A program made the position numbers and the translations under genes. Shown here piece by piece: positions 1-8,698 of a DNA stretch of 38,629 nucleotides. The notes beneath the pieces were generated by a model. The model saw only the letters and a list, made by a program, of their open reading frames with translations. It ran no database searches and was not told the origin of the DNA. Within the stretch, counting starts at the first letter, position 1; each line of letters starts with the position of its first letter. Location of the stretch: contig JAEEOD010000145.1 in the NCBI GenBank assembly GCA_016284115.1, positions 1 through 38,629 of the forward strand, given 5' to 3'. This DNA is from Bacteroidaceae bacterium. Its GTDB lineage: Bacteria; Bacteroidota; Bacteroidia; Bacteroidales; Bacteroidaceae.

Positions 1-614
1 TGAAGGTATTGCGTAGCATCAGCATCGACATCAACAAAGGCGAGATTGTAAGCATTGTTGGCCCTAGTGGTGCAGGCAAGACCACCTTGCTACAAATCAT
101 GGGCACTTTAGACACACCTGATGCAGGTAAGGTAATCATAGATGGTAAAGATGTAATAAGCCTGAAGGAAAAAGAGCTATCGGCTTTTAGGAACCTGCAT
201 ATTGGTTTCGTGTTTCAATTTCATCAACTGCTACCAGAGTTTACTGCTATCGAAAACGTGATGATGCCGGCACTAATTGCTGGTAAAAATCGCCAGACAG
301 CACGTCAGGAAGCAATGAAACTGCTTTCGTTCATGGGATTGCAGCAGAGGGCTGAGCATAAACCTAATGAGCTATCAGGTGGTGAGAAACAACGTGTTGC
401 AGTGGCTCGTGCTTTGGTAAACCATCCAAGCGTAGTACTAGCCGACGAGCCTTCTGGCAGTCTAGACTCACAGAATAAACTGGAGCTGCATCGATTGTTT
501 TTCGATTTGCGTGACCGACTTGGTCAGACGTTTGTCATTGTGACGCATGATGAAGCGTTAGCGCAAATGACAGACAGAGTTATCCATTTGAAAGACGGAT
601 TAATCGAAAGATAA
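1..614 (+). CDS. lolD: ABC transporter ATPase, LolD-like, 5' end cut off by the window
   Basis: This is the ATP-binding subunit of an ABC exporter, most like LolD, which drives release of lipoproteins from the inner membrane as part of LolCDE. The reading frame is open to the left edge, and residues K-V-L precede the first internal start candidate, so the true start lies outside the window. Visible motifs in order are Walker A (GPSGAGKTT), a Q-loop ([10 protein letters not shown]), the ABC signature ([15 protein letters not shown]), Walker B ([12 protein letters not shown]) and the H-loop (VTHDEAL). The Q-loop and Walker A context match the LolD/MacB group closely, but a MacB-type or FtsE-like ATPase cannot be fully excluded. 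Its last 15 bases overlap the convergent helix-hairpin-helix gene. Confidence 0.88.
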   Translation, partial: KVLRSISIDINKGEIVSIVGPSGAGKTTLLQIMGTLDTPDAGKVIIDGKDVISLKEKELSAFRNLHIGFVFQFHQLLPEFTAIENVMMPALIAGKNRQTARQEAMKLLSFMGLQQRAEHKPNELSGGEKQRVAVARALVNHPSVVLADEPSGSLDSQNKLELHRLFFDLRDRLGQTFVIVTHDEALAQMTDRVIHLKDGLIER

Positions 615-1373
615 ATAGTGTGAGATTCGTTCTAAGTCCGCCTCTGTGAACTCTTCGTAAAGAACAAAAGGTTTGAGACTGGTTAAGTTGCCATGTTTGC
701 GGCGATGTTCTACTATGGCCTTGGCTTGATAGAAGTTGATGTAAGGATGACGACGAAGGCGGTCGGCACTACTATTATTGACAGCTAATTTACGAATATC
801 AGCCTCATCAATACTAAACCATGACAATAATTGACTGGCATCTAAATTTATCTCTCTTAGTTGCTCTACTTCAAAAAAACCTCCTAACTGATTACGATAG
901 TTCACAATCATACGGGCTATAGCACTGCCTATACCAGGGATCTTCTTTAGTTCTGTAGTATCAGCTTTGTTCAAATCAACCACTGTTCCAACCTCATATT
1001 TCTCAATCTTTTCATAACGGGGCAGCGTGTCTATGAGCAAAGAACGAACTGTATCTTTTTGTACACGTGCAGGTCTTTCTTTCTGACGAGGTTTCGAGGT
1101 ATAATGCTGAGCTCTTGAATGACGCATGTACTGTGCGTCATTACGTTGGTTTACATAGCGTCGAGAACGACGAGCCGCAAGACTATCTCGTTGTTGTAAA
1201 GAGTCGGCAAAAGCTTGCAATGCTGTCTCATCAGTAGGAAGGATACCAGACTTTTGAGTTCGCTCAATGAAGAAAGTGGCACTAATGGTCAATACAATGA
1301 GGGTGAGCAATACGATGATGGCACGCTTCTCTTCGGGGCGGTAAAAATGATAATCTTTAATAAACTGCCACAT
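600..1373 (-). CDS. Membrane-anchored helix-hairpin-helix (ComEA-like) protein
   Basis: The 257-residue protein starts with a short cytosolic stretch and one hydrophobic segment (about residues 18-37), so it is probably anchored in the inner membrane. A charged, low-complexity linker rich in Arg and Gln follows. Then come at least two helix-hairpin-helix units. One contains [20 protein letters not shown], the classic ComEA-type HhH signature; the other lies near the C-terminus around [17 protein letters not shown]. HhH domains bind DNA backbones without sequence specificity, and ComEA relatives take part in DNA uptake. A role in DNA binding is likely, but competence is only inferred. It lies 12 bases downstream of the NSS transporter gene on the same strand, probably co-transcribed, and its 3' end overlaps the convergent ABC ATPase gene. 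Confidence 0.85.
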   Translation of the reverse strand: MWQFIKDYHFYRPEEKRAIIVLLTLIVLTISATFFIERTQKSGILPTDETALQAFADSLQQRDSLAARRSRRYVNQRNDAQYMRHSRAQHYTSKPRQKERPARVQKDTVRSLLIDTLPRYEKIEKYEVGTVVDLNKADTTELKKIPGIGSAIARMIVNYRNQLGGFFEVEQLREINLDASQLLSWFSIDEADIRKLAVNNSSADRLRRHPYINFYQAKAIVEHRRKHGNLTSLKPFVLYEEFTEADLERISHYLSFD

Positions 1374-1385
1374 AAGGCTAGCAGG

Positions 1386-2750
1386 TTACAAGATGCCTAA
1401 CTCATTGATAAAAACGAAGCCGATGCCTATTGGAGCCACTACACGCAAGATAAAGACAATGGCCTTATAGATAAACAACGGCAAATGACCTCCACTATTA
1501 AGCTCGTCGTGAAGGATCTTCTTATCGAGATACCACCCAGTAAAAATAGAAATAAAGAAACCGCCGATAGGCAACATCAGTTTGGCAGTGACAAAATCAA
1601 AGATATCAAACAGATTCATGCCAAAGAACGTGTATTCTTTACCAATGCCCATTGACAATGCACAGAAAATGCCAATGACACCACATACCAAAGTGACAAG
1701 CCATGCAGCCTTGCGACGGCTCATCTTGAATTCCTCATGCAGATAGACTGTCACCACTTCATGCATGGAGATGGTGGAAGTAAGGGCGGCCAACGCTAAC
1801 AACAGATAGAATGCCGTACTAAGAATATAGGTTAGCCAAGGCAAACCAGCGAAAGCTTGGGTAAGCACATTGGGCAAGGTGATAAACACCAGACTAGGAC
1901 CTGCATCAGGCTGAATTCCCACCGAAAATGCAGCAGGGAAGATAATGAGACCTGCTAATATAGCTACCAAACTGTCAATAGTAGCTACATTAAGAGCGGT
2001 CTTAGTAAGATTGGTGTCACTTTGGAAATAGGAAGCATAGGTGCAAAGGCAACCCATACCTAAACTCAATGAGTAGAAAGTCTGTCCCATTGCAGAGAGC
2101 AACACGCCTGGATTGACCTTATTGAAATCAGGCATAAACAAAAACTCCAAACCTGGCCCAGAGCCTGGCAGCATGATGGAACAAATTGCCATAATGATAA
2201 GCAAAATAAAAAGTACAGGCATGAGAATCTTTGCTGAACGTTCTATTCCTTGCTGAACACCTTTAACAATAATGTAATGGGTAGCAAACAAAAACAAAGC
2301 TAGCCATAAAGCAGGACGCCATGGACTCGCAGTAAAGGTGTTGAACGATTCGGTAAACTGCTCAGGAGTCTTGCCAATAAAAGCATTACCAGCAGCCTGC
2401 AAGAAATATTCAAGTGTCCAACCTGCTACCACAGCATAGTAACTCAAGATAAGAAAACCCGTAAGAACGCCCCATCGACCTACCCATTTCCATTGAGTGC
2501 CTGGGGCTAGTATCTGATAAGCCCTTGCTGTGTTGGAACGAGAATGACGACCAATGGTAAACTCAGCAATCATTACAGGAATACCAAAGAAAAGGATACA
2601 CCCTATATAGATGAGGATAAATGCAGCACCACCATCATTCCCTGTCTGATATGGGAAACGCCAGATGTTCCCCAAGCCTACGGCCGAGCCTGCCGCTGCC
2701 AAAATGGCTCCTATCTTGCTACCAAAGTTTGCCCTACTCTCGTCACTCAT
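1386..2750 (-). CDS. Sodium-dependent transporter, neurotransmitter:sodium symporter (NSS/SNF) family
   Basis: This is an integral inner-membrane symporter that couples Na+ entry to uptake of an amino acid or related amine. The first membrane helix carries the family hallmark GSAVGLGNIWRFPYQTGNDG, the unwound TM1 segment that forms the Na+ and substrate sites in LeuT-type proteins. About eleven hydrophobic helices follow, and the length of 454 residues fits the bacterial branch with eleven to twelve segments. The substrate cannot be read from the sequence. The gene is the first of a short minus-strand operon with the HhH gene. Its upstream region contains a perfect inverted repeat shared with the divergent VanZ-like gene. 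Confidence 0.93.
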   Translation of the reverse strand: MSDESRANFGSKIGAILAAAGSAVGLGNIWRFPYQTGNDGGAAFILIYIGCILFFGIPVMIAEFTIGRHSRSNTARAYQILAPGTQWKWVGRWGVLTGFLILSYYAVVAGWTLEYFLQAAGNAFIGKTPEQFTESFNTFTASPWRPALWLALFLFATHYIIVKGVQQGIERSAKILMPVLFILLIIMAICSIMLPGSGPGLEFLFMPDFNKVNPGVLLSAMGQTFYSLSLGMGCLCTYASYFQSDTNLTKTALNVATIDSLVAILAGLIIFPAAFSVGIQPDAGPSLVFITLPNVLTQAFAGLPWLTYILSTAFYLLLALAALTSTISMHEVVTVYLHEEFKMSRRKAAWLVTLVCGVIGIFCALSMGIGKEYTFFGMNLFDIFDFVTAKLMLPIGGFFISIFTGWYLDKKILHDELNSGGHLPLFIYKAIVFILRVVAPIGIGFVFINELGIL

Positions 2751-2793
2751 AAAGCATATAAAATGTCAATTATTGCTTATCTCTATCATTTAA

Positions 2794-2829
2794 GGCACAA
2801 AAATACACAATTATTCGTATTTTTGTGCC
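2794..2829. promoter_or_regulatory. 13-bp perfect inverted repeat holding back-to-back -7 elements
   Basis: The left arm GGCACAAAAATAC (2794-2806) is the exact reverse complement of GTATTTTTGTGCC (2817-2829), with a 10-base A/T-rich spacer. Each arm contains TATTTTTG in the outward direction, which fits the Bacteroidota -7 consensus TAnnTTTG: 2818-2825 for the VanZ-like gene and 2805-2798 for the transporter gene. The site is therefore probably a shared divergent promoter, and its symmetry may also serve as an operator. No clear -33 element was found for either direction. Confidence 0.5.
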
Positions 2830-2850
2830 AGAATTATAAAGTTTTTACTT

Positions 2851-3243
2851 ATGAAAGCATTTGTCTTACGATATCCATTCTCAATCGCCATCATTTTGCT
2901 GGTAACATTCCTTTCTTTTTTCAAGCCACCATCGACAGACCTAGATAATGTGCCAGGCATTGACAAGCTAGTACATACTGGTATGTATTTCGTGATGGCA
3001 AGTCTATTGTGGTGGGAGTTCTACATAGGTCAACAAAAAACCAACGCCCCCATGTGGCATGGGTGGGTAGGAGCTCTCCTCTGTCCACTTGTGTATGGTG
3101 GCGTGGTGGAACTTCTACAAGAATATTGCACAGCATATCGTGGTGGCGAATGGTTAGACTTTGCTGCCAATTCTGCTGGAGTAATCATCGCTGCTGTAGC
3201 CGCGATGTTTTATCGCAAATATGCGATAAAACATAACCACTAA
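2851..3243 (+). CDS. VanZ-like family membrane protein
   Basis: This is a small integral membrane protein of 130 residues with about four hydrophobic segments. The family pattern is visible: an acidic-lysine-His motif early on (GIDKLVHTGMYFVMASLLWW), a conserved Glu before Gln in the third segment (VVELLQEY), and R-x6-D-x3-N (RGGEWLDFAANSAG). VanZ relatives are linked to glycopeptide or lipid-related envelope functions, but the biochemical role of most members, including this one, is unknown. It stands alone on the plus strand and is transcribed divergently from the NSS transporter. It ends 11 bases before the convergent murF stop, leaving no room for a separate terminator. Confidence 0.85.
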   Translation: MKAFVLRYPFSIAIILLVTFLSFFKPPSTDLDNVPGIDKLVHTGMYFVMASLLWWEFYIGQQKTNAPMWHGWVGALLCPLVYGGVVELLQEYCTAYRGGEWLDFAANSAGVIIAAVAAMFYRKYAIKHNH

Positions 3244-3254
3244 ACGGTTAACCC

Positions 3255-4616
3255 CTATAATAGTTCAGGCAATGTAAATAGCTTCGTACCATTAGATCCC
3301 TTAATAAGGATAGTCTTATGCTGCGGCGGTTGCTGCTGAATGAAAGCCGTCAGAGCGGTAATGTCACTGAAACAACGGAAAGACGTACCCGTTTTGATGA
3401 ACTCCTCACCTACTAACAACACATCCTTGAAACCATACTCTTGAATAAGTTGAACAATCTGCTGGTGTTCTTTAACGCTATCAGCGCCCAATTCACGCAT
3501 CTCACCTAATATCAACATCTTGTTACTGGCCTCTATGAGATGAAAATTGTCTAGTGCGGCTTTCATGCTAGTAGGATTGGCATTGTAAGCATCGACTACC
3601 AAGGTGTTATGTTCTGTTTTGGTAAGCTGAGAGCGATTGTTATGAGGTTCATATGAACGCAAGGCCTCACAGATATCATCGGGAGACACCCCAAATCTCA
3701 CACCTATAGTGATGGCTGCTAACATGTTACTAAGATTATATTCGCCAATGAGGCGGGTCTGAACATCATGCCATGAACCTACCTCACCAGAAAGAGGAAT
3801 CTCGTCTCGCCAATGGAAATGCAGGAAGGCAGAATGATCTGCTATCTCACCACGTATTGAGATTATGTACTTATTTTCTGTCACTCCATAATAGATAATC
3901 TTTTGCAAAACATCCATCCCTCTTTCTGCTATCATTTGCATTAGATCATCACTGTCTGCATTGACAATCACCTCTCCTTTAGTAGCTTTAATGAAATCGT
4001 ATAGTTCACCTTTGGTACGCTTTACCCCTTCGAACGAACCAAAGCCTAGTAGATGCGCCCTACCCACATTGGTGATTATACCTATATTGGGTTCAGATAC
4101 ATTTACCAACTCCTGGATGTCACCAGGATGACTGGCTCCCATCTCCACAATGGCTATTTCGTGTTCTGGTTTTAAACGAAGTATAGTAAGAGGCACGCCA
4201 ATACTGTTATTAAGGTTGCCCTGAGTGTAAAGTACATTGTATTTCTTAGAAAGCACAGAAGCAGTGAGCTCTTTAGTAGTTGTCTTGCCATTAGTGCCGG
4301 TTATGCCAATAACAGGAATTCCTGAACCACTGGATCCAAGTGGCCTACCTAACTGACGACGATGGTAGTTGGCTAGCTGTTGCAAAGTCTGCAAACAGTT
4401 ATCCACCAAAAAATAGCGCTTATCGCCTTGAGGCAGATAGGCAACCTCATCAATCACAACATACTTGCATCCTGCCTGGAGTGCCTTAGCAGCAAACGCA
4501 TTACCATTGAAATTTTCACCTTTAAGGGCTATAAAAAGCGAATCCTGAGGGCAGTTACGGCTATCGGTGGTTACACAACTGCATTGCAGAAATAACTGAT
4601 ATAGATTTTCTATCAT
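3255..4616 (-). CDS. murF: UDP-N-acetylmuramoyl-tripeptide--D-alanyl-D-alanine ligase
   Basis: MurF adds D-Ala-D-Ala to UDP-MurNAc-tripeptide, the last cytosolic step in making the peptidoglycan precursor. The protein has 453 residues, the usual length. The N-terminal part carries the MurF-type substrate domain (TDSRNCPQDSLFIALKGENF, near residues 17-36). The central ATP-binding loop GITGTNGKTTTKEL is followed by the Mur ligase segments EMGASHPGDI and GIITNVGRAHLLGFGS. The C-terminal domain contains VVDAYNANPTSMKAAL, a diagnostic MurF segment. It is a single gene here rather than part of the dcw cluster, as is common in Bacteroidota. It is divergent from folP. Confidence 0.95.
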   Translation of the reverse strand: MIENLYQLFLQCSCVTTDSRNCPQDSLFIALKGENFNGNAFAAKALQAGCKYVVIDEVAYLPQGDKRYFLVDNCLQTLQQLANYHRRQLGRPLGSSGSGIPVIGITGTNGKTTTKELTASVLSKKYNVLYTQGNLNNSIGVPLTILRLKPEHEIAIVEMGASHPGDIQELVNVSEPNIGIITNVGRAHLLGFGSFEGVKRTKGELYDFIKATKGEVIVNADSDDLMQMIAERGMDVLQKIIYYGVTENKYIISIRGEIADHSAFLHFHWRDEIPLSGEVGSWHDVQTRLIGEYNLSNMLAAITIGVRFGVSPDDICEALRSYEPHNNRSQLTKTEHNTLVVDAYNANPTSMKAALDNFHLIEASNKMLILGEMRELGADSVKEHQQIVQLIQEYGFKDVLLVGEEFIKTGTSFRCFSDITALTAFIQQQPPQHKTILIKGSNGTKLFTLPELL

Positions 4617-4638
4617 ATTTTCTTGGGGTTATTTCATG

Positions 4639-4666
4639 CAAAAATAACGTTTTTTCCTTACATTTG
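4639..4666. promoter_or_regulatory. Divergent murF/folP promoter elements
   Basis: Two -7 elements of the Bacteroidota type sit in the 71-base gap. TACATTTG at 4659-4666 faces folP, and the minus-strand TATTTTTG (plus-strand CAAAAATA, 4639-4646) faces murF. Both match TAnnTTTG exactly. A CAAA at 4671-4674 could act as a loosely spaced -33 element for murF. This is a motif match only, without transcript evidence. Confidence 0.45.
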
Positions 4667-4687
4667 TAGTCAAATGCACAGAAAGTT

Positions 4688-5545
4688 ATGTTTACAGGAA
4701 CAATAAACGTAAATGGACAACTATTTGACCTCGCCACGCCAAAGGTGATGGCCATTTTGAACCTAACGCCTGATTCTTTCTTTGAAGGTAGCAGAATGCA
4801 GACTGCTAAACAAGTGGCACAAAGGGTGACACAGATGTTGGCTGAAGGGGCCGACTTTTTGGATGTGGGAGCCTACTCATCACGCCCATGGGCAGATAAC
4901 GTACCTATGGAGGAGGAAATGAGGCGCCTACGTGAGGGACTGACTGTTTTGCGTAAGGAAGCGCCTGATGCCATTGTTTCTGTTGATACTTTTAGGGCTG
5001 ATATAGCTCGAATGTGCATTGAGGAGTTCGGAGTGGCAATGGTGAATGATATCTCTGGAGGGGAGTTGGACAATCAGATGTTTGACACTATAGCTCGTGC
5101 GCGCGTACCATATATAATTATGCATATGCAAGGAACGCCTCAGAATATGCAACAGGCTCCCCATTATGAGAATGTGTTAAAAGAGGTAATGCTTCACCTA
5201 GCAGAAAAAGTGGAGAAACTTCATGAGATGAAGGTGAATGATATCATCCTTGACCCTGGATTTGGCTTTGGCAAAACACTGACACACAACTTTGAACTGC
5301 TGGCGCATCTGAATGAGTTCGACATCTTTCAACTTCCCATCTTAGTAGGTATATCACGAAAATCAATGGTATATAAGACACTGGGCATCACTCCTCAAGA
5401 AGCCCTAAATGGCACTACCGCGTTACATACCATTGCCTTAAGCAAGGGGGCCAATATCCTGAGGGTACATGATGTGAAAGAGGCCGTAGAAACCATCAAA
5501 CTATGGCAGGCTGTCAACAAACATGAGTTTAACCAAGATAATTGA
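4688..5545 (+). CDS. folP: Dihydropteroate synthase
   Basis: FolP condenses p-aminobenzoate with dihydropterin pyrophosphate to give dihydropteroate, a cytosolic step of folate synthesis and the sulfonamide target. The 285-residue TIM-barrel protein shows the expected motifs in order: ILNLTPDSFFEGS, DVGAYSSRPWA, SVDTFRADIA, VNDISGGELD, LDPGFGFGKT and VGISRKSM. All key pterin- and phosphate-binding segments are present, and the length is normal. The gene lies 13 bases upstream of cdaA on the same strand. This folP-cdaA pairing is common in Bacteroidota, so the two are likely one operon ending at the terminator at 6332-6361. Confidence 0.96.
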   Translation: MFTGTINVNGQLFDLATPKVMAILNLTPDSFFEGSRMQTAKQVAQRVTQMLAEGADFLDVGAYSSRPWADNVPMEEEMRRLREGLTVLRKEAPDAIVSVDTFRADIARMCIEEFGVAMVNDISGGELDNQMFDTIARARVPYIIMHMQGTPQNMQQAPHYENVLKEVMLHLAEKVEKLHEMKVNDIILDPGFGFGKTLTHNFELLAHLNEFDIFQLPILVGISRKSMVYKTLGITPQEALNGTTALHTIALSKGANILRVHDVKEAVETIKLWQAVNKHEFNQDN

Positions 5546-5558
5546 AATAGTATAAGAT

Positions 5559-6323
5559 ATGTTTTTCCAATTTGGCATTAAAGATTTAATTGACATCTTG
5601 CTGGTAGCAACCTTGTTGTACTACCTTTATAAACTGATGAAATCAACAGGCTCAATGAAAGTGTTTATAGGTCTGATGATATTCGTGCTATCTTGGCTTG
5701 TAGTTACCCAAGTATTGGAAATGAGGTTATTGGGGTCAGTTTTCGACAAACTGATAAGTGTGGGTGTGATAGCTATTATTGTGCTCTTTCAGGAAGAAAT
5801 TCGTCATTTCCTTTTCTCATTAGGTTCACACCATAGTGCCAGCGCCCTGGTAAAGCTATTTTTCGGCAGCAAAGAAAACCAAAGTACACATGAGGATGTA
5901 CTGCCCATCGTGATGGCTTGCCTAAACATGTCCAAAGGGAAGGTAGGAGCATTAATAGTAATAGAACGCAATGTACCACTTGACAATATCGTACGTACGG
6001 GCGACACCATTGATGCCAATATCAATCAACGCTTGATTGAAAACATTTTCTTCAAAAATAGTCCGCTGCATGACGGAGCGATGGTAATTAGTCATAAACG
6101 CATTAAAGCTGCTGGTTGTATCCTGCCAGTAGCGCATAATTTGGATATACCTAAGGAGTTGGGATTGCGTCATCGTGCCGGCATGGGTATTTCACAAGAG
6201 ACAGATGCTTTGGCCATTATTGTAAGCGAGGAAACGGGTAGTATATCAGTAGCAAAAAAGGGAGAGTTCTATCTTAAACTGAATGCTGAAGAGTTGGAGA
6301 GATTACTAACAACAGAAGATTAA
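5559..6323 (+). CDS. cdaA: Diadenylate cyclase CdaA (DacA), c-di-AMP synthase
   Basis: The enzyme makes cyclic di-AMP from two ATP molecules at the inner membrane. The first ~80 residues contain about three hydrophobic helices, as in CdaA. The DisA_N-type catalytic domain follows, with the DGA motif in SPLHDGAMVISHKRIKAAGC and the RHR motif in LGLRHRAGMGISQETDALA. Both motifs are needed for catalysis and are intact. The length of 254 residues matches CdaA rather than DisA or CdaS. It follows folP closely and ends just before a strong bidirectional hairpin. In this phylum c-di-AMP is mainly tied to osmotic and cell-wall homeostasis, a family-level statement not shown by this sequence. Confidence 0.95.
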   Translation: MFFQFGIKDLIDILLVATLLYYLYKLMKSTGSMKVFIGLMIFVLSWLVVTQVLEMRLLGSVFDKLISVGVIAIIVLFQEEIRHFLFSLGSHHSASALVKLFFGSKENQSTHEDVLPIVMACLNMSKGKVGALIVIERNVPLDNIVRTGDTIDANINQRLIENIFFKNSPLHDGAMVISHKRIKAAGCILPVAHNLDIPKELGLRHRAGMGISQETDALAIIVSEETGSISVAKKGEFYLKLNAEELERLLTTED

Positions 6324-6331
6324 TAACCAAT

Positions 6332-6361
6332 AAAAAAGGCTGCGAAATGCAGCCTTTTTTA
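6332..6361. terminator. Bidirectional rho-independent terminator
   Basis: GGCTGC (6338-6343) pairs with GCAGCC (6349-6354) around a GAAAT loop. Six A on the left and six T on the right flank the stem, so it can stop transcripts from both cdaA and the convergent lipoprotein gene. Confidence 0.85.
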
Positions 6362-6376
6362 ATCCGTTCAACTAGC

Positions 6377-7363
6377 TTATCTTGTACGAGTACGAGTACG
6401 AGAAGTGTTTGTATTGGTAGTAGTTGTTGTACTACTGCCTGAAGTGTTGCTATTACTGCGAACTCTTGTACCAGTAGTAGAAGTAGCAGGAGTAGTAGAG
6501 TTACTATTACTGCGAACCCTTGTACCAGTAGTAGTCGTAGAAGGAGTTGTTGTGTTACTATTCCTGCGAACCCTTGTACCGTTTGTGGTAGTAGAAGGAG
6601 TCGTAGAGTTGCTATTACTGCGAACCCTTGTACCAGTAGTAGAAGGTGTAGTAGGAGTGCCAGTATTCGTATTGGTTCGAACATTGCTGTTAGTACGAGT
6701 ACGAGTAGCTGGTACAGCAGTACCGTTAGTGGTTGCCCTCTCTGAGTTCAAGTTAGGATTAACACGTACAGCGTTCACTTTCTGGTTAGCAGTTTTGGCA
6801 TCAGTACGTACCCTATTCTCAAATACAGAATAGTTTTGGTTGCCCACTACTGACTTCACCGCACGGGTATATTCCTTTGCTGCAGCCTGAAGGTCGCGCT
6901 CAGTCATATTCACGTCGTAGTCGGAACGGTATCCACCTTGTCCACGTCCATAGTAATTACCATAACCATTGCCATAGCCTCCACCATAAGGTGGGCGGTT
7001 AGGACCACCATAGTAGCCAGGACCTACAGGACCACGTGGTGGTGGAGGAGGTCCAGGGTTGAAATTATAATAACCAAAGCTATAGTTTGGCATGCTGTGG
7101 AAGATATAGAAATACCTTCTGTTCAACTCCAGCAAGCGAGCAGCACGAGCACGGTCGAGAGCCATTTCCAACACCATGCGATTGGTGATAGCATCAATCA
7201 CACTGGCATTGTAGATATAACGATAACCATTGTTAATGATGATATACTCTTGAGTATAACCATAATTATAGTCGTTATATCCATATCCGTCATAGGTGTC
7301 ATAAGGGGTTACGCATCCAGTAAGTGCGAAGCCCATAGCTAATGCAAATAAAACCTTCTTCAT
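6377..7363 (-). CDS. Tyr/Gly-rich lipoprotein with Thr/Ser/Asn repeat tail
   Basis: I do not recognise a named family. The 328-residue product has a lipoprotein signal (MKKVLFALAMGFALTGC) with the acylated Cys in the LTGC lipobox, so it is probably attached to the outer or inner membrane. A Tyr- and Gly-rich segment follows, then a short helical region (about 55-90), a Pro/Gly-rich stretch (PGPPPPPRGPVGPG) and a second helical patch (MTERDLQAAAKEYTRAVKSV). The last ~110 residues are low-complexity Thr, Ser, Asn and Arg, made of 18-residue units containing TGTRVRSNSNSTTPS. Such tails are usually flexible surface or periplasmic linkers. It ends at the bidirectional terminator. Confidence 0.75.
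   Translation of the reverse strand: MKKVLFALAMGFALTGCVTPYDTYDGYGYNDYNYGYTQEYIIINNGYRYIYNASVIDAITNRMVLEMALDRARAARLLELNRRYFYIFHSMPNYSFGYYNFNPGPPPPPRGPVGPGYYGGPNRPPYGGGYGNGYGNYYGRGQGGYRSDYDVNMTERDLQAAAKEYTRAVKSVVGNQNYSVFENRVRTDAKTANQKVNAVRVNPNLNSERATTNGTAVPATRTRTNSNVRTNTNTGTPTTPSTTGTRVRSNSNSTTPSTTTNGTRVRRNSNTTTPSTTTTGTRVRSNSNSTTPATSTTGTRVRSNSNTSGSSTTTTTNTNTSRTRTRTR
6450..6665 (-). repeat. 54-bp in-frame tandem repeats inside the lipoprotein gene
   Basis: Units begin at 6450, 6504, 6558 and 6612 on the plus strand, each opening with CTATTACTGCGAAC or a one-base variant. The period is exactly 54 bases, encoding 18 residues (core TGTRVRSNSN). The fourth unit is shortened at its end. The period is a multiple of three, so copy number can change without a frameshift. 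Confidence 0.85.
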
Positions 7364-7426
7364 ATCTATGCCCTTTCCTTACTTTAAATGGTTATTGTTT
7401 TATTAGATAATGAGAGGAGAATAATA

Positions 7427-7462
7427 ATACTGCACAAGATTTTGATTTTTCTTGTGCAGTAT
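7427..7462 (-). terminator. Probable terminator downstream of ackA
   Basis: ATACTGCACAAGA (7427-7439) is perfectly complementary to TCTTGTGCAGTAT (7450-7462) around a 10-base T-rich loop, 15 bases past the ackA stop. On the minus strand the stem is followed by a TATTATTATTC tract, a weak U-run. The stem strength supports a terminator or an mRNA 3'-end stabiliser. Confidence 0.65.
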
Positions 7463-7476
7463 GTTACATTTTTGTC

Positions 7477-8679
7477 TTAAGAGTTAACAATATTTTCGGT
7501 ATCCTCAGCAATCATTAACTCTTCGTCAGTTGCCAAGATTACTACCTTTACCTTAGAGTCAGGAGTAGAGATAACACCCTCTTTCCCCCTTACAGTAGCA
7601 GCATTCAATGCTGGATCCAGCTTCACGCCCAAGAACTCCATGCCCTGTAGCGCATTGGCACGCATACTGGCCTGGTTTTCCCCAACACCACCAGTAAAGA
7701 CAATCACATCAACGCCTCCCAAGGCAGCTGCATATGCACCAATATACTTTTTGATGCGGTAGTTATACATCTTGTCGGCGAGGATGGCACGTTGGTTACC
7801 TTCTTTTTGAGCCACTTCAAGCTCGCGCATATCGCTTGATACGCCTGTTATACCCATCATACCACTCTTCTTATTCAAGATATCACTCATTTGAGCAGCA
7901 TTCACACCCAACTTGTTCTCCAAAAATGTTACCACACCACCATCGATATCGCCGCTTCTTGTACCCATAATAAGACCTTCCAGTGGGGTGAGACCCATAG
8001 AAGTATCTATCACCTTTCCATCCTTGATAGCTGCAATGGAAGCACCATTACCGATGTGACAAGTAATGAGTTTCAAACCTTCTTTCTTGATACCTAGAAA
8101 ATCACAAACATATTGCGTGATGAAACGATGAGAGGTGCCGTGGAAACCATAGCGACGGATTTTATATTTCTCGTAAAACTCGTATGGCAAAGCATACATA
8201 AAAGCGTAGTCAGGCATCGTCTGATGGAAAGCTGTGTCGAACACACCAACTTGAGGCACATTAGGCAGAATAGCTTTAACAGCATTCACACCTTTCAGAT
8301 TGGCAGGATTGTGTAACGGCGCAAGGTCGTTGCAAGCCTCAAACTCCTTCAATACTTCTGGCGTGAGCAACACAGACTCCGTAAAATGCTCTCCACCATG
8401 CACCATGCGGTGGCCTACCGCATCAATCTCGTCATAACTCTTGATGGCTCCATACTGAGGATCAATCAAAGTTTGGAGAATCAACTCAACACCCACTGTA
8501 TGCTCAGAGATATCTTTATGTACAATTTTCTTCTCACCGTTAGGCAACGCAAACTTCAAGAAAGAATCAGCTAAGCCGATTTTCTCAATTCCGCCAGAAG
8601 CGATGACGGATTTATCTGACATGTCAAACAATTTGTACTTGATTGACGAACTACCACAATTTAATACTAATATCTTCAT
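7477..8679 (-). CDS. ackA: Acetate kinase
   Basis: AckA interconverts acetyl phosphate plus ADP and acetate plus ATP in the cytosol, giving ATP by substrate-level phosphorylation during fermentation. The 400-residue protein shows the ASKHA kinase fold signatures. These are NCGSSSIKYKLF at the N-terminus, HRMVHGGEHF, the phosphoryl-transfer segment VFDTAFHQTMP, YGFHGTSHRFI, CHIGNGAS, and GLTPLEGLIMGTRSGDID. The C-terminal adenine-binding segment VFTGGVGENQ is also present. All catalytic motifs are intact and the length is typical. It is 19 bases downstream of pta and surely co-transcribed with it, giving the classical Pta-AckA acetate pathway. Confidence 0.97.
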   Translation of the reverse strand: MKILVLNCGSSSIKYKLFDMSDKSVIASGGIEKIGLADSFLKFALPNGEKKIVHKDISEHTVGVELILQTLIDPQYGAIKSYDEIDAVGHRMVHGGEHFTESVLLTPEVLKEFEACNDLAPLHNPANLKGVNAVKAILPNVPQVGVFDTAFHQTMPDYAFMYALPYEFYEKYKIRRYGFHGTSHRFITQYVCDFLGIKKEGLKLITCHIGNGASIAAIKDGKVIDTSMGLTPLEGLIMGTRSGDIDGGVVTFLENKLGVNAAQMSDILNKKSGMMGITGVSSDMRELEVAQKEGNQRAILADKMYNYRIKKYIGAYAAALGGVDVIVFTGGVGENQASMRANALQGMEFLGVKLDPALNAATVRGKEGVISTPDSKVKVVILATDEELMIAEDTENIVNS

Positions 8680-8698
8680 TATTATATATTATTTAAAA

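Noticed and set aside
6450..6665. Possible CRISPR array
   Set aside because: The units are contiguous 54-bp in-frame repeats without unique spacers, inside a coding gene, and no cas genes are present.
6405..6833. Plus-strand open frame rich in Val and Leu across the lipoprotein repeats
   Set aside because: It is the antisense of the low-complexity repeat tail. The minus strand has a clear lipoprotein signal and protein-like composition.
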